A DNA stretch of 64,000 nucleotides from Blastocatellia bacterium AA13. GTDB taxonomy: Bacteria > Acidobacteriota > Blastocatellia > UBA7656. The stretch covers positions 62,001 through 126,000 of the forward strand of contig QHVH01000005.1 in NCBI GenBank assembly GCA_003222245.1. The letters run 5' to 3'. The notes under the pieces were generated by a model. The model worked only from the letters and a program-made list of their open reading frames with translations, did no database searches and was not told the DNA's origin. Position numbers and translations under genes: made by a program. This document shows, one piece after another, positions 9,305 through 18,456 of the stretch (its first letter is position 1; each line of letters opens with the position of its first letter).

Positions 9305-9715
9305 TGGGCTCGCTGTCCGGAAAAGGCTAAGCTTCCGCTTGCCGTATTAGCGTTTATCACAAAACGACAGCGCCTTGACCCCTATTCTAACTAAACTTTA
9401 CTCGAAAGAAGGCGAACTCTTATCTCATCCCCTTGTCGCCTGTGGGTTTGCATTCTAACAATTGTTATCACCGATTGTCGAGCATAAAAGTGATTGACCA
9501 CCGCACGAATCCACAAGGCAAAGAAGAACAACTTTTTGGATTGCCGGAACGCTCAACGGCCCCGCTCCAATCCGCTGTCGCGGGATCAAGAATTGATCGA
9601 TCGAATCGAAAAACAATGGCGACAACTAGCCTGAATTATTAAAGCTGATTTTTTTATTTGTTGGGAAATGTAGATATCGAAGCCGCGGCAGGATCTCAGG
9701 AGAGCAACTAGCGCC
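9305..9715. other. Intergenic stretch without a recognised gene
   Basis: No coding region with a domain or good ribosome binding site is visible. A 69-codon plus-strand frame (9433-9642) has no recognisable features. The sequence is AT-richer than its surroundings near 9640-9680. Confidence 0.4.
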
Positions 9716-9749
9716 TTGATCCAACCCGGCTAAAACCGGGTTGGATCAA
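9716..9749. repeat. Perfect 14-bp inverted repeat (hairpin)
   Basis: TTGATCCAACCCGG and its exact reverse complement flank the 6-nt loop CTAAAA. It sits 8 nt beyond the stop codon of the minus-strand zinc-ribbon gene. On that strand the T run precedes the stem rather than follows it, so it is not a classical intrinsic terminator. It may protect a 3' end or be a REP-like element. Confidence 0.6.
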
Positions 9750-9757
9750 AAAAGCAA

Positions 9758-9913
9758 CTACTCGGAAGAAACTGCATAACGGTGGCCCTCGGAATCGCTG
9801 ATTCCGCTCCCCGTTTCTGAATGAAACCGGTGACCCAATGGGCAGGTAAACCAGACCGAGTCTTCCGTAGTGGCCACTCGTCGCAATGGGTTAAAGCACT
9901 TTGGGCATTTCAT
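9758..9913 (-). CDS. Small zinc-ribbon-like protein
   Basis: A 51-residue protein starting M-K-C-P-K-C, with a second cluster C-P-L-G-H (residues 24-28). The C-x2-C and C-x3-H pairs suggest one zinc-binding knuckle. No Shine-Dalgarno is evident, but a TATACT lies 7 nt upstream of the ATG, so a leaderless mRNA is possible. The frame extends further upstream, but the ATG at 9913 gives a compact zinc-ribbon start. Function unknown. Confidence 0.45.
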   Translation of the reverse strand: MKCPKCFNPLRRVATTEDSVWFTCPLGHRFHSETGSGISDSEGHRYAVSSE

Positions 9914-10300
9914 GAGAGCAAGTATACCACGAGTTGTAAGCAACGTGGTTTTTTTCTTCTATCCTGATTTCAATGAAATAGAGGCGAATTTTATTGAAAG
10001 TAATTCCTCGTTAATAAATCTTACCGGGCCTTTTCGAGAGCCTCCTTCGGCGGGTAGAGAGGGTACTAAATCGTTGTTCCAGAACTCCACAACGCCTGTG
10101 TCATTGTGATGCAAAATCTCCGGTGTAAGAGCTGACGCACGGATGTAATGAGGCCGCTTCCAAGATGAGTCCACGAGAGTGACCGCGGGAACGATGGTGT
10201 GTGGGCGCTCTTCCGCCGCGAAGGAAGAGCAACGTCGAATAAGCAATCCGCGCCGGCTATTTCTACCCATCCAGGTACTCGGCAAATTTTAATATTTTTC
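9914..10300. other. Intergenic stretch upstream of the di-heme oxidoreductase promoter
   Basis: No gene is recognised. A 108-codon minus-strand frame (9959-10285, TTG start) shows no domain and overlaps the promoter region; I do not call it. The sequence becomes AT-rich towards 10300. Confidence 0.4.
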
Positions 10301-10329
10301 TTGACAAGCCATCGAGCCTATCTTACTAT
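10301..10329 (+). promoter_or_regulatory. Sigma70-type promoter
   Basis: TTGACA (10301-10306) and TACTAT (10324-10329) are separated by exactly 17 nt, preceded by an A/T-rich tract that may act as an UP element. Transcription would start near 10336 and run into the di-heme oxidoreductase with a leader of about 230 nt. Confidence 0.7.
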
Positions 10330-10344
10330 TCGGCGCGTCTCTTG

Positions 10345-10368
10345 GTGACTGAATGAGTGCTCAGTCAC
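10345..10368. promoter_or_regulatory. Operator-like inverted repeat next to the start site
   Basis: GTGACTGA and TCAGTCAC form a perfect 8-bp inverted repeat around an 8-nt centre, about 10 nt after the predicted start site. The TGACTGA...TCAGTCA form resembles TetR-family operators, so a repressor probably controls the downstream gene. No TetR gene lies in the window. Confidence 0.45.
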
Positions 10369-10569
10369 GTTTCGACGGCAAGAGAACTCGTTAAACCCGA
10401 CGTTACTAGTTCACCTCAGGACCCAGGCACAACGGGGATCGTCTGGGAATAGTGCGTCAGGCGGCGCGAGTAGGTTCAAGGCTTACAGCACAGACAGCAA
10501 CATAGAAAACAAACCAATCTCTTTCGAGCTTAGGGTGCGTTTACGCCTCTAAGAGGAGGATACTTATCG

Positions 10570-11766
10570 ATGAAACTTCTCAAAGGATTAGTTCTGCTGC
10601 TTTTCGCGGCCGTGCTAGCGGTTCCCGCTATCACACGCTCGGTCCAGGGTCAGGCTGCAACCGAAGCCCCTGCAGGCTTCGACAACCTAACCAACGGGGC
10701 CACAGATCAAGCAACGTTCGATGCCAACAAGGATTTGTTCGAAGAGGTCGAACAGATTGCCGACGGTCTCGGTCCCGTCTACAACGCTCAGTCCTGCCGT
10801 GAGTGCCATCAGAATCCAGTGACTGGCGCCATCAGCCAGATTACCGAGCTTCGCGCCGGCCACTTTGACGGCGTGAATTTCATTGATCAGGCGGGCGGCT
10901 CTTTAAATAATGACCGTGCCATTAGTGCGGCGATCCAGGAGCGTATCCCGGGCGGAAACGAAGTCCGTACGTTCCGCACTTCGCTCAATCTCACGGGTGA
11001 CGGCTTTGTTGAGGCGGTTGACAGCAATACTCTCGTTGCCATTTCGAATGCTCAACCGGCAGCCCAGCGCGGCACCGTAATCCAGGTACCGGTAACTGAA
11101 GCTCCGGGACAGAACAGAGTTGGACGTTTCGGCTGGAAGAATCAGCAAGCCAGTCTGCTCTCGTTCTCTGCCGATGCTTATGTAAACGAGATGGGCATCA
11201 CCAGCAATCTGCAACCGACAGAGAATACTTCGCTCGGAAACTCCGTAGCGGCGTTTGATACCGTTCCGGATCCGGAAGACGCCGGGAACGTAGACGTAAG
11301 CGCTTTCGCAGGCTTCATGAGAGCTCTCAAGGCTCCTCCCCGAGGTCCGGTCAACGCCAGCGTCACCACCGGCTCCGGTCTGTTTGATCAAATCGGCTGC
11401 AACATCTGCCACGTCCGAAACATCACCACGGCACCGGCCGGCACCGTCATTAACGGCGGCGCGTTCACCGTACCGGCTGCTCTTGGCAACAAGATCATCC
11501 ACCCGTTCGGCGACTTCCTGCTGCACAACGTAGGAACCGGTGACGGAATCGTTCAGAACGGCGGCCAGGGAACGCGAAATCAACTACGCACTCCTCCGCT
11601 GTGGGGTATGCGTACCCGTGATAGGCTGATGCACGATGGTGAGACCGTCAACCGCAACGAAGCAATTCTGCGGCACGATGGTCAGGCCAACGCGATCATC
11701 GCAAACTACAACGCGTTGAGCGCTGCACAAAAAACCAACGTAATTGACTTCCTCAACTCGCTGTAA
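10570..11766 (+). CDS. Di-heme c-type oxidoreductase (DHOR/DUF1111, peroxidase-like)
   Basis: A 398-residue exported protein with a signal peptide (about 1-28, ending V-Q-G-Q-A). Two c-type heme sites are visible, C-R-E-C-H (76-80) and C-N-I-C-H (about 277-281). The C-terminus L-R-T-P-P-L-W-G with a later L-M-H-D-G is typical of the MauG/cytochrome c peroxidase-like DHOR family. It probably acts in the periplasm in peroxide or thiol redox chemistry; the substrate is unknown. AGAGGAGG lies upstream of the ATG. The promoter and palindrome upstream suggest regulated expression. Confidence 0.8.
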   Translation: MKLLKGLVLLLFAAVLAVPAITRSVQGQAATEAPAGFDNLTNGATDQATFDANKDLFEEVEQIADGLGPVYNAQSCRECHQNPVTGAISQITELRAGHFDGVNFIDQAGGSLNNDRAISAAIQERIPGGNEVRTFRTSLNLTGDGFVEAVDSNTLVAISNAQPAAQRGTVIQVPVTEAPGQNRVGRFGWKNQQASLLSFSADAYVNEMGITSNLQPTENTSLGNSVAAFDTVPDPEDAGNVDVSAFAGFMRALKAPPRGPVNASVTTGSGLFDQIGCNICHVRNITTAPAGTVINGGAFTVPAALGNKIIHPFGDFLLHNVGTGDGIVQNGGQGTRNQLRTPPLWGMRTRDRLMHDGETVNRNEAILRHDGQANAIIANYNALSAAQKTNVIDFLNSL

Positions 11767-11784
11767 TCGACTCGATTACCGCAT

Positions 11785-11803
11785 CTCCCCGCGGGAGTCT
11801 TTT
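11785..11803 (+). terminator. Short intrinsic terminator
   Basis: CTCCC-CGC-GGGAG followed by TCTTTT, 19 nt after the di-heme oxidoreductase stop codon. Confidence 0.5.
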
Positions 11804-11810
11804 GAAAGAA

Positions 11811-11840
11811 GCTCGCCGGTCGCTTAGGCGGCTGGCGGGC
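11811..11840 (+). terminator. Second GC-rich hairpin
   Basis: GCTCGCCGGTCGC pairs with GGCGGCTGGCGGGC with a few G-U pairs and a very short loop. TTCATCTT follows. It probably strengthens termination ahead of the lipoprotein gene. Confidence 0.4.
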
Positions 11841-11891
11841 TTCATCTTATGGCCGCCGACAAAATACAATTTGAGAAGGACGCTCCTAATA

Positions 11892-12626
11892 ATGACAAGG
11901 ACTACTCTAATCACCGCTCTAATAATGACGCTCGCTCTCGCCGCCGCTTCCCAAATTGCTTGTTCGAAAAAAGAAAAACCGATACCGGAAGCGCCTGTTC
12001 AAAAAGCTGAAGCTCCGGCGACTGCTTCGGATGCGGACACAGGACAGTCAACTACTGCCCCTCCGCCTGAACCTCCCAAACCTGCCGAGGTTCGAGCAGT
12101 GGTGGGAAAGATTTTCCAGACCGCGGTCACCGTGGACGCGGAGCGCCCTTATGACTATGTAGCCGGAGACTTCAACGGAGACGGTTCGCAGGATATTGTT
12201 ATCGTCGTCAAGCCCGTAGAGGCCAACCTGGCCGAAATCAACAGCCAGCTTGCCAATTGGATATTGGAAGATCCGACCAAAATACCTCAAATAGATACCA
12301 GTAAGACCACTCAGCAGCTTCCACCGCCTCCCGCCCCTGTTGTAGTGACGAAGACCGATACTCTGTTGGCCGTCATACACGGCTTTGGTCCTGAAGGATG
12401 GCGGTCCGCGCGATCAATTCAAACCTACCTGCTAAAGGGAGGGGTCGGCGCGAACATGTCCGCGGCCCCGGCCGCGGAGTTTCGAAACCTGGCGAAGTCG
12501 TTAAAGAAGTCGCCGAGACTGGCTCAGGGACTTCTGACAAGAGGCGACGTGCTTAAGGAAACTCTGAACGGTAAAAGCGGATATCTTTATTTCAGCGGGG
12601 CCAAGTACGTATGGTTCGAGCCATGA
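11892..12626 (+). CDS. Lipoprotein with FG-GAP/EF-hand-like motif
   Basis: A protein of about 244 residues. The chosen ATG gives a short hydrophobic signal followed by S-Q-I-A-C, a likely lipobox (Cys near residue 24); the open frame begins 90 nt upstream without a signal-like start. A Pro/Ala/Glu-rich linker follows, then D-Y-V-A-G-D-F-N-G-D-G-S-Q-D-I, which resembles a calcium-binding FG-GAP/VCBS loop. The remaining 140 residues are unassigned. It lies between two hairpins and a convergent radical SAM gene, so it appears monocistronic. Function unknown. Confidence 0.65.
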   Translation: MTRTTLITALIMTLALAAASQIACSKKEKPIPEAPVQKAEAPATASDADTGQSTTAPPPEPPKPAEVRAVVGKIFQTAVTVDAERPYDYVAGDFNGDGSQDIVIVVKPVEANLAEINSQLANWILEDPTKIPQIDTSKTTQQLPPPPAPVVVTKTDTLLAVIHGFGPEGWRSARSIQTYLLKGGVGANMSAAPAAEFRNLAKSLKKSPRLAQGLLTRGDVLKETLNGKSGYLYFSGAKYVWFEP

Positions 12627-12649
12627 GGCGACAGGAGCGGCGCTGAGTT

Positions 12650-13657
12650 TCATTGAAAATCAGCTATGTCTTTGAAGGGGGCTTCTCGATTTCCAAAGTC
12701 CGGCTTGTAGTATTCCGCCGCTGATTCATAGTCCTGGAGCCAGCCTTCTTCCATATCCAGTGATTCCATCTGCTCAATCGCGGTCAGCCACTCGCTCCAT
12801 CGGATCTTTCTCGAGATCAAAGGATATCGATCCGCGCCTACTTTGTTGGTTGGAAAGTACTGCGCCATCAAACTGACCGCTGCCTTTGGTGAGAGTTCGC
12901 GCCGAATCCACCGGAGCGAATCTTCGATGCCCGCTATATCGTTCGGAAGCACGAGCAGCCTGATAATCAAGCCTCTCTTTACAAGCCCATCGTCGCCATA
13001 AACAAGACGGTCGCCTGTTTGCCTGAACATCTCGGCAAGCGCCGCGCGAGAATGAGCCGTATATTCGGTGACTTTGGAATATTCGCGGCCGGCTTCGTCC
13101 GTGCTGTACTTGAGATCGGGAAGGTATATATCGACTATGCCGTCCAGGAGCTTCAACACTTCTACTGAATCGTATGAGTTAGTGTTGTACACGACCGGCA
13201 GCCGCAGCCCGCGCTCGGCGGCAATCAGCAGCGCCTTCGCCAACTGCGGAGCAAAGTGCGTGGGAGAGACCCAGTTAATATTGTGACAACCACGTTCCTG
13301 AAGCTCGATAAATATCTCGGCCAACCGCTCGAAGCTCACTTGATGTTTTTGTTGTTCCTTGAATGTCTGGCTGATCTGATAATTCTGGCAATAGACACAG
13401 CGGAGATTGCACAAACCGAGAAACACATTTCCCGCGCCGCCGCTGCCGACCAGAGCCGGTTCTTCTCCGAAATGCGCGGTGTAGGTGGATACGATCGGCA
13501 ATAACCCCGAGTAGCACGCGCTCAACTCGTCCCGCAGCCTGTTGTTGCCGCAATCTCGGGGACACACAGTGCAACTCTCCAGTAAGCCCATCAACGCATC
13601 AACCCGCCGATGAAATTCACCGGACTCTAACAGCTCAAGATATGACGGAGTCGGCAT
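12650..13657 (-). CDS. Radical SAM protein, PflA-like
   Basis: A protein of about 335 residues. The radical SAM cluster motif is C-N-L-R-C-V-Y-C, preceded by an additional N-terminal Cys group C-T-V-C-P-R-D-C. It belongs to the family annotated as putative pyruvate formate-lyase 1 activating enzyme-like. It binds SAM and a [4Fe-4S] cluster; the partner is not established, and no glycyl radical enzyme is nearby. The ATG at 13657 matches the family start (P-S-Y-L-E-L); an upstream TTG at 13693 is the alternative. Neither has a strong ribosome binding site. Confidence 0.8.
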   Translation of the reverse strand: MPTPSYLELLESGEFHRRVDALMGLLESCTVCPRDCGNNRLRDELSACYSGLLPIVSTYTAHFGEEPALVGSGGAGNVFLGLCNLRCVYCQNYQISQTFKEQQKHQVSFERLAEIFIELQERGCHNINWVSPTHFAPQLAKALLIAAERGLRLPVVYNTNSYDSVEVLKLLDGIVDIYLPDLKYSTDEAGREYSKVTEYTAHSRAALAEMFRQTGDRLVYGDDGLVKRGLIIRLLVLPNDIAGIEDSLRWIRRELSPKAAVSLMAQYFPTNKVGADRYPLISRKIRWSEWLTAIEQMESLDMEEGWLQDYESAAEYYKPDFGNREAPFKDIADFQ

Positions 13658-13850
13658 GCCGTGGATTCTATCGTTTGAGATAATAGTGTTCAATTCGATA
13701 TTGCTAAGGTAGAATTGAATTCCGGTTCGGCCCTCTTGCAGAGACCCTCCTAACTCAGGCCCTTAAAACGTGATTCGTCGGGATCGATCAGATCCTTTGA
13801 ATAGGAGTCATTGTTGATTCTGATAACAACTCGAAAGCGATTCTCACAAT

Positions 13851-14471
13851 ATGAGTAACACAAACCGACAAGAAATAGAGAAAGAGGGACTGGGATACGA
13901 TTTAATGACGGCAGCGGCCGGCGCGGCGCTCACATGTTACGGGTTAAGGAAGAACGGAGTTGGCGGTAAGGTAGCGATAACGGCCGGCGCAATGCTCGCA
14001 GCATCTGGAATGGCTTCGATTTTGCGGGACATGTTGGGCCCCGCGAAAAGCACCGAGATCAGGGAGATGATAGAGGTCAATGCTCCGCCTCAACGTGTTT
14101 TTGAGCTCTGGTCGCATCTGGAAAACCTGCCGCGTTTCATCAGCGGTATCACCGACGTTACCAGGATCGGCGATCGAGTATGGAAGTGGGCCCTCGAGTC
14201 TCCAGGTTCTTCCCAAAGAGAAGTAGAAATTGAGCAGGTGGCCGGCGCACCGAATCGATTTCTGATCTGGCGGTCGCTCTCGCGCGAGATCCCGCTATTG
14301 GCCGAAATACATTTGGAAGCAACTGCCACCGGCACGCGGATAATGGCCGTGTTTTCGAACTGGCGTCAACGGGGCCGTATCCAAGCGCTATGGAGGAGGC
14401 TTAACCGCACGGATGCACGCTCGGCAGTTTCGAATGTCCTGGCCCGATTCAAACAGTTTGTAGAAGCTTGA
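13851..14471 (+). CDS. SRPBCC/polyketide cyclase-like protein with N-terminal membrane segment
   Basis: A 206-residue protein. Residues about 15-60 are two short hydrophobic Ala/Gly-rich segments. From about residue 65 an SRPBCC (START-like) fold is recognisable (I-E-V-N-A-P-P-Q-R-V-F-E-L-W-S, then the F-I-S-G-I-T-D-V strand). Such proteins bind lipids or small hydrophobic ligands at the membrane. It may form a unit with the CHAD gene about 96 nt downstream; both are often stress-associated accessory proteins. Confidence 0.7.
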   Translation: MSNTNRQEIEKEGLGYDLMTAAAGAALTCYGLRKNGVGGKVAITAGAMLAASGMASILRDMLGPAKSTEIREMIEVNAPPQRVFELWSHLENLPRFISGITDVTRIGDRVWKWALESPGSSQREVEIEQVAGAPNRFLIWRSLSREIPLLAEIHLEATATGTRIMAVFSNWRQRGRIQALWRRLNRTDARSAVSNVLARFKQFVEA

Positions 14472-14567
14472 CTCGCGCTCGCGCTTCTTGTGCTGCCCCC
14501 CGAAGCTGGAAGAACCGCCGGCCGCCGTTGTGCGACGACCGGCGCGGTAGTAATCTAACGATCTCTT

Positions 14568-15656
14568 ATGTCAGGCCCGTCTCCCCTTCAAAAAACATTC
14601 CCCGAACCTGAAACCGATTCATCGGCGATGCCTGACAACGCGCCTCCCGGCGCTAACGAAGCTGCAAGAAAGACTCTCAACGAAATACTTGTCGGGCAAA
14701 TAAACACTCTGATCGGTTATCGCCGCGGCGTTCTCGAGAGCGGCGAGCCTGATGCGATTCACAAGCTACGCGTCACGACCCGCCGCCTTCAAGCGTCTCT
14801 CGACATGCTTCAGAGCGAAAGCGACGACGAGCGGGCGCACAGAGTCAACGCTATAATCAAAAAACTAAAGGATCGATTGCGCCGGTCTCGTAGAAAACTC
14901 GCCAATCTGCGTAATACTGATGTATTCCTCGAGATGCTGGCCGATTCGACGCGTAAGTCAGGCCGGAGAGGAAAACGGTATGAACTCTTTGCTGCGATCC
15001 TGAGGGCCAGGAGAGATCGTTACGACGAAGAGAGCCGAGCCTATCTTAAAAAACGCGACTTCGATGATTTTGTTGAGATACTCGATCGAGTTAATTCGGA
15101 GTTCTTAAACGATCACCTTACAGAGACAAGGCCGAGCGAGGTCGCCGATGAAAGCTCAGGCGCCAAAGAAAAGGCTCGACGGATTAGCGGGCCTGCTGTT
15201 TCACAGCGAGTTGCAGCGCGGGCGGCGGAACGACTCGATGAACGTTTCCGGGAGTTCCAGAGGCTGGCTCTAGCATCGCATCCGGGCAGCCATCCCGCCG
15301 AGCTGCACCAGGTGAGAATCGCCGCGAAGAGGCTTCGTTACCTGCTTGAGCTGCTATCAATGATGCAGGTGGGTGAATTCGAAAAGGAGCTTCGATGGCT
15401 CCGAGCAGTTCAGGAGAAGATTGGAAATTGGCACGATCTGCACGCTATAGAGGAAGAAATAATTGGAACGGTCTCGCGGCGGAGCTTTATGAGGGAACAT
15501 CTGGCCGGCAGCGCCGAGATGCTGGCCATTGCGGCAAATTTCCGAAGCCGTAGAATTCCGCTTGCGCGAAATCTGTTCCCCATAAAACCGCCTAGATCGC
15601 TCGCCGTCGTGACGAATCGACTTGTCAAAGCACTTCGCCGCGAAGCACATGCTTGA
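14568..15656 (+). CDS. CHAD domain protein
   Basis: A 362-residue cytoplasmic protein. CHAD domains are helical, rich in conserved His and Arg/Lys, and bind inorganic polyphosphate. Signatures are I-H-K-L-R-V-T-T-R-R (about residues 63-72) and L-H-Q-V-R-I-A-A-K-R-L-R-Y (about 246-258), one in each helical repeat half. The central part (about 195-225) is a more variable insert. No CYTH triphosphatase domain is fused. A polyphosphate-granule or phosphate-binding role is inferred from the family. Confidence 0.85.
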   Translation: MSGPSPLQKTFPEPETDSSAMPDNAPPGANEAARKTLNEILVGQINTLIGYRRGVLESGEPDAIHKLRVTTRRLQASLDMLQSESDDERAHRVNAIIKKLKDRLRRSRRKLANLRNTDVFLEMLADSTRKSGRRGKRYELFAAILRARRDRYDEESRAYLKKRDFDDFVEILDRVNSEFLNDHLTETRPSEVADESSGAKEKARRISGPAVSQRVAARAAERLDERFREFQRLALASHPGSHPAELHQVRIAAKRLRYLLELLSMMQVGEFEKELRWLRAVQEKIGNWHDLHAIEEEIIGTVSRRSFMREHLAGSAEMLAIAANFRSRRIPLARNLFPIKPPRSLAVVTNRLVKALRREAHA

Positions 15657-15742
15657 GCCCCTTCAATTGATCGCTGTAAAAGCTGTACTCTGGCGAATCA
15701 ACGACATATACGCGCGTTAGTCAAATTCACGAGATTTCAACA

Positions 15743-17818
15743 ATGAGATCACGAGCAAAGATTCCAATTCTGATTTCCAGCATTCTTTTTGTGTTCCTCC
15801 AGGCGCCGCGGGCACAGACCTTTCCCGCGCGAGCTTCAGCGACAAAGCGAGTGGATGACGCAGCCCTCAGGAACGCGGATGCGAACTCTCGCGATTGGCT
15901 GAGCTACGGCCGAGACTACTCGGAGACTCGTTTCAGTCCTCTGAAAGAGATCAATGCAAACACCGTAAAGAATCTGCGTCTGGCATGGTCGTTCGATACC
16001 GATACGACGCGCGGACTCGAAGCCACACCTATCGTTGTTGACGGCGTTCTTTATACGACAGGTAGCTGGAGCATCGTTTTCGCCATCGATGCTCGCTCCG
16101 GCAAGCTTCTCTGGAAATGGGACCCGCAGGTACCGAGGACATTCGGCCAGAAGGCATGTTGCGACGTAGTCAATCGCGGCGTGGCGGTGTATAGAGGGCG
16201 AGTCTACGTCGGTACGCTTGACGGAAGGCTCTGCGCGCTCGACGCCGAATCCGGAAAGCTGTTATGGCAAGTTGTCACGGTTGATCAGAGTCAGCCCTAC
16301 ACAATCACCGGCGCGCCGAGGGTCGTCAAGGGAAAGATCATAATAGGTAACGGCGGAGCTGAGTTCGGCGTGCGCGGCTACATCTCGGCTTACGATGCCG
16401 ATTCAGGGAAGCTCGCGTGGCGTTGCTTTACGGTTCCGGGCGATCCGGCAAAGCCCTTCGAATCGCCCGCGCTGGAACGCGCGGCTAAGACATGGGCTGG
16501 AGAGTGGTGGAAGATCGGAGGAGGGGGCACAGCTTGGGACTCGATGGCCTACGATCCCGGTCTCGATCTCCTGTATGTCGGCACCGGCAACGGCTCTCCA
16601 TGGAATCGTGAAATCAGAAGTCCGGGAGGCGGCGATAATCTTTACCTCTCATCGATACTCGCCCTGCGGCCGGATTCCGGTGAGATCGTCTGGTACTACC
16701 AGACTACCCCCGGCGATTCATGGGATTTTACGGCGACGCAGCACATCGTTCTTGCCGATATTGAGATCGCCGGCGCGAAGCGAAAGGTGTTGATGCAAGC
16801 GCCAAAGAACGGCTTCTTCTATGTGATCGATCGCAAGAATGGAGAGCTCATCTCGGCCGAGCCTTACGTGCCGATCACGTGGGCAAGGGGAGTGGATAAA
16901 AAGACCGGGCGTCCGATCGAAGATCCCGCCGCGCGCTACCAGAGTTCCAATACTTTCATGAAACCTGGGCCGCTTGGCGGACACAATTGGCAGCCGATGT
17001 CCTACAACCCTCGAACCGGGCTCGTATACATTCCTGCTCAGGAGCCCTTCTTTATATATGCTCAGGACAAGCAGTTTCAGTATCGGCCCGGCGGCTGGAA
17101 TACAGGGGTCGACTTCAGCTTGTTCAAGGACCCCGTGCCGTTCGTGCCAATAGGCCATTTGCTGGCCTGGGATCCTGTCCGACAGAAAGAGGCCTGGAGA
17201 GTTCAATACAAGAGTATTTGGAACGGAGGCACGCTCAGCACGGACGGCAATCTTGTCTTTCAAGGAACAGCCGATGGCCGCTTTGTCGCTTACAGCGCGG
17301 ATAAAGGCGAGAAGCTATGGGAAATCGCCGTTGGAACCGGTGTAATCGCGCCTGCCGTGACATATGAAGTAGATGGAACTCAATACGTCTCGGTGATGGC
17401 CGGGTGGGGCGGCGCATTCGCTTTAACCGGGGGCAATGCTACGGGCGCGGCGGCAGCGGGACGGCTCCTCACCTTCTCGCTAAACGGAAAGGGAATGATC
17501 GAAGAGACCGCTATCAAATCTTCAATACCTTCGATTATCGAGACCAGTTTTGCTCAGGATCGGGCTGCAGCCGGTTCAGTTGAATTCGCGCGATGGTGCG
17601 CCGTATGTCACGGCATTGCGGCTCAGGGAGGCGGCGCGATTGCGGACCTGCGTTACTCCGCGCCTGGCGCCTTTCAAAAATATGAGCAAATCGTTCTCGA
17701 GGGAGCTTACTCAAGCAGAGGCATGCCATCATTTAAACAATGGCTGAAGGCCGATGACGTGGATAAGATTCGCGCATACGTGCTGAAACGGCGGGCCGAG
17801 CTTATATCGAAGAAATAA
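15743..17818 (+). CDS. PQQ-dependent alcohol dehydrogenase fused to cytochrome c
   Basis: A 691-residue periplasmic quinohemoprotein. A signal peptide (about 1-25) precedes an eight-bladed propeller with repeated A-x-D-x-x-x-G-K-x-x-W motifs. The adjacent Cys pair in Q-K-A-C-C-D is the vicinal disulfide typical of methanol/ethanol dehydrogenases over PQQ. The C-terminal domain (about 605-690) has one heme c site, C-A-V-C-H. Electrons should pass from alcohol or aldehyde to PQQ, then the heme, then an external cytochrome. No PQQ biosynthesis genes lie in the window. The ATG at 15743 is the only start giving a signal peptide. Confidence 0.88.
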   Translation: MRSRAKIPILISSILFVFLQAPRAQTFPARASATKRVDDAALRNADANSRDWLSYGRDYSETRFSPLKEINANTVKNLRLAWSFDTDTTRGLEATPIVVDGVLYTTGSWSIVFAIDARSGKLLWKWDPQVPRTFGQKACCDVVNRGVAVYRGRVYVGTLDGRLCALDAESGKLLWQVVTVDQSQPYTITGAPRVVKGKIIIGNGGAEFGVRGYISAYDADSGKLAWRCFTVPGDPAKPFESPALERAAKTWAGEWWKIGGGGTAWDSMAYDPGLDLLYVGTGNGSPWNREIRSPGGGDNLYLSSILALRPDSGEIVWYYQTTPGDSWDFTATQHIVLADIEIAGAKRKVLMQAPKNGFFYVIDRKNGELISAEPYVPITWARGVDKKTGRPIEDPAARYQSSNTFMKPGPLGGHNWQPMSYNPRTGLVYIPAQEPFFIYAQDKQFQYRPGGWNTGVDFSLFKDPVPFVPIGHLLAWDPVRQKEAWRVQYKSIWNGGTLSTDGNLVFQGTADGRFVAYSADKGEKLWEIAVGTGVIAPAVTYEVDGTQYVSVMAGWGGAFALTGGNATGAAAAGRLLTFSLNGKGMIEETAIKSSIPSIIETSFAQDRAAAGSVEFARWCAVCHGIAAQGGGAIADLRYSAPGAFQKYEQIVLEGAYSSRGMPSFKQWLKADDVDKIRAYVLKRRAELISKK

Positions 17819-17871
17819 TCGCATTCATAAGCACAGCTCCGAAGCCGCGGCGAGATCGCATGGATCCACGG

Positions 17872-18456
17872 CTAGATTAGGTGAACCGCGCGGCCCAATC
17901 CTATAAGGATCGCGGCATAAATGCCGGCGAGGACATCGTCGGTCATAACGCCAAAGCCGCCGGGGAGTCCTTCGACTCGTCGAATAAGCAACGGCTTGAA
18001 GATATCCAACAACCGAAACAGTAAGAAGCCTACGATCATACCTCGGAGTGTCGGGGACGCCAGCATAGGAGATAGGGCGATCAGTTGACCGCTGATCTCG
18101 TCTACCACCACCTGTCCCGGATCTTTGCTATCGAGCATCCTGCATACCGATCCCGCGGCAAGAGTTCCGACTGCGTACACAATCACATTTGCGGCGATCA
18201 GCATCGATACAACCTGAAGGCCGCTTAAACCAAGCCGTCGATCCAGAGCGGCAAGGCAGACATATAACGCAACACCTTCGATCGAGCCATAAGTGCCGGG
18301 AGCGCCCGGAATCAATCCCGCGCCGGCGCCCGTTGCAATGAAAAAAGCAAAGCGGCCTCCAAAGCCGATTTCAGCTTCATCAGTCTTTTGGAGCTTCTTT
18401 GAAGCGGACATAGGAGGTGGGTTCTCTGATCGGATTCCGCGAATTGGCTTAGACAA
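17872..18456 (-). CDS. pgpA: Phosphatidylglycerophosphatase A
   Basis: A 194-residue membrane phosphatase that removes the phosphate of phosphatidylglycerophosphate in phospholipid synthesis. Motifs visible are G-A-G-L-I-P-G-A-P-G-T-Y-G-S, D-P-G-Q-V-V-V-D-E and the C-terminal G-G-F-G-V-M-T-D-D-V-L-A-G-I-Y-A, the family hallmarks. Four hydrophobic segments are present. The first candidate start is a TTG that overlaps the rimO stop by 8 nt, suggesting translational coupling; an internal ATG (18408) without a ribosome binding site is the alternative. Confidence 0.88.
   Translation of the reverse strand: MSKPIRGIRSENPPPMSASKKLQKTDEAEIGFGGRFAFFIATGAGAGLIPGAPGTYGSIEGVALYVCLAALDRRLGLSGLQVVSMLIAANVIVYAVGTLAAGSVCRMLDSKDPGQVVVDEISGQLIALSPMLASPTLRGMIVGFLLFRLLDIFKPLLIRRVEGLPGGFGVMTDDVLAGIYAAILIGLGRAVHLI

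Noticed and set aside
9433-9642. 69-codon plus-strand frame
   Set aside because: No ribosome binding site, no recognisable composition or domain; likely chance.
9959-10285. 108-codon minus-strand frame
   Set aside because: TTG start without ribosome binding site, no domain, overlaps the edge of a strong plus-strand promoter region.
14510-14546. GC-rich hairpin between the SRPBCC and CHAD genes as terminator
   Set aside because: Stem is possible (CGCCGG/CCGGCG) but the loop is long and no T tract follows.
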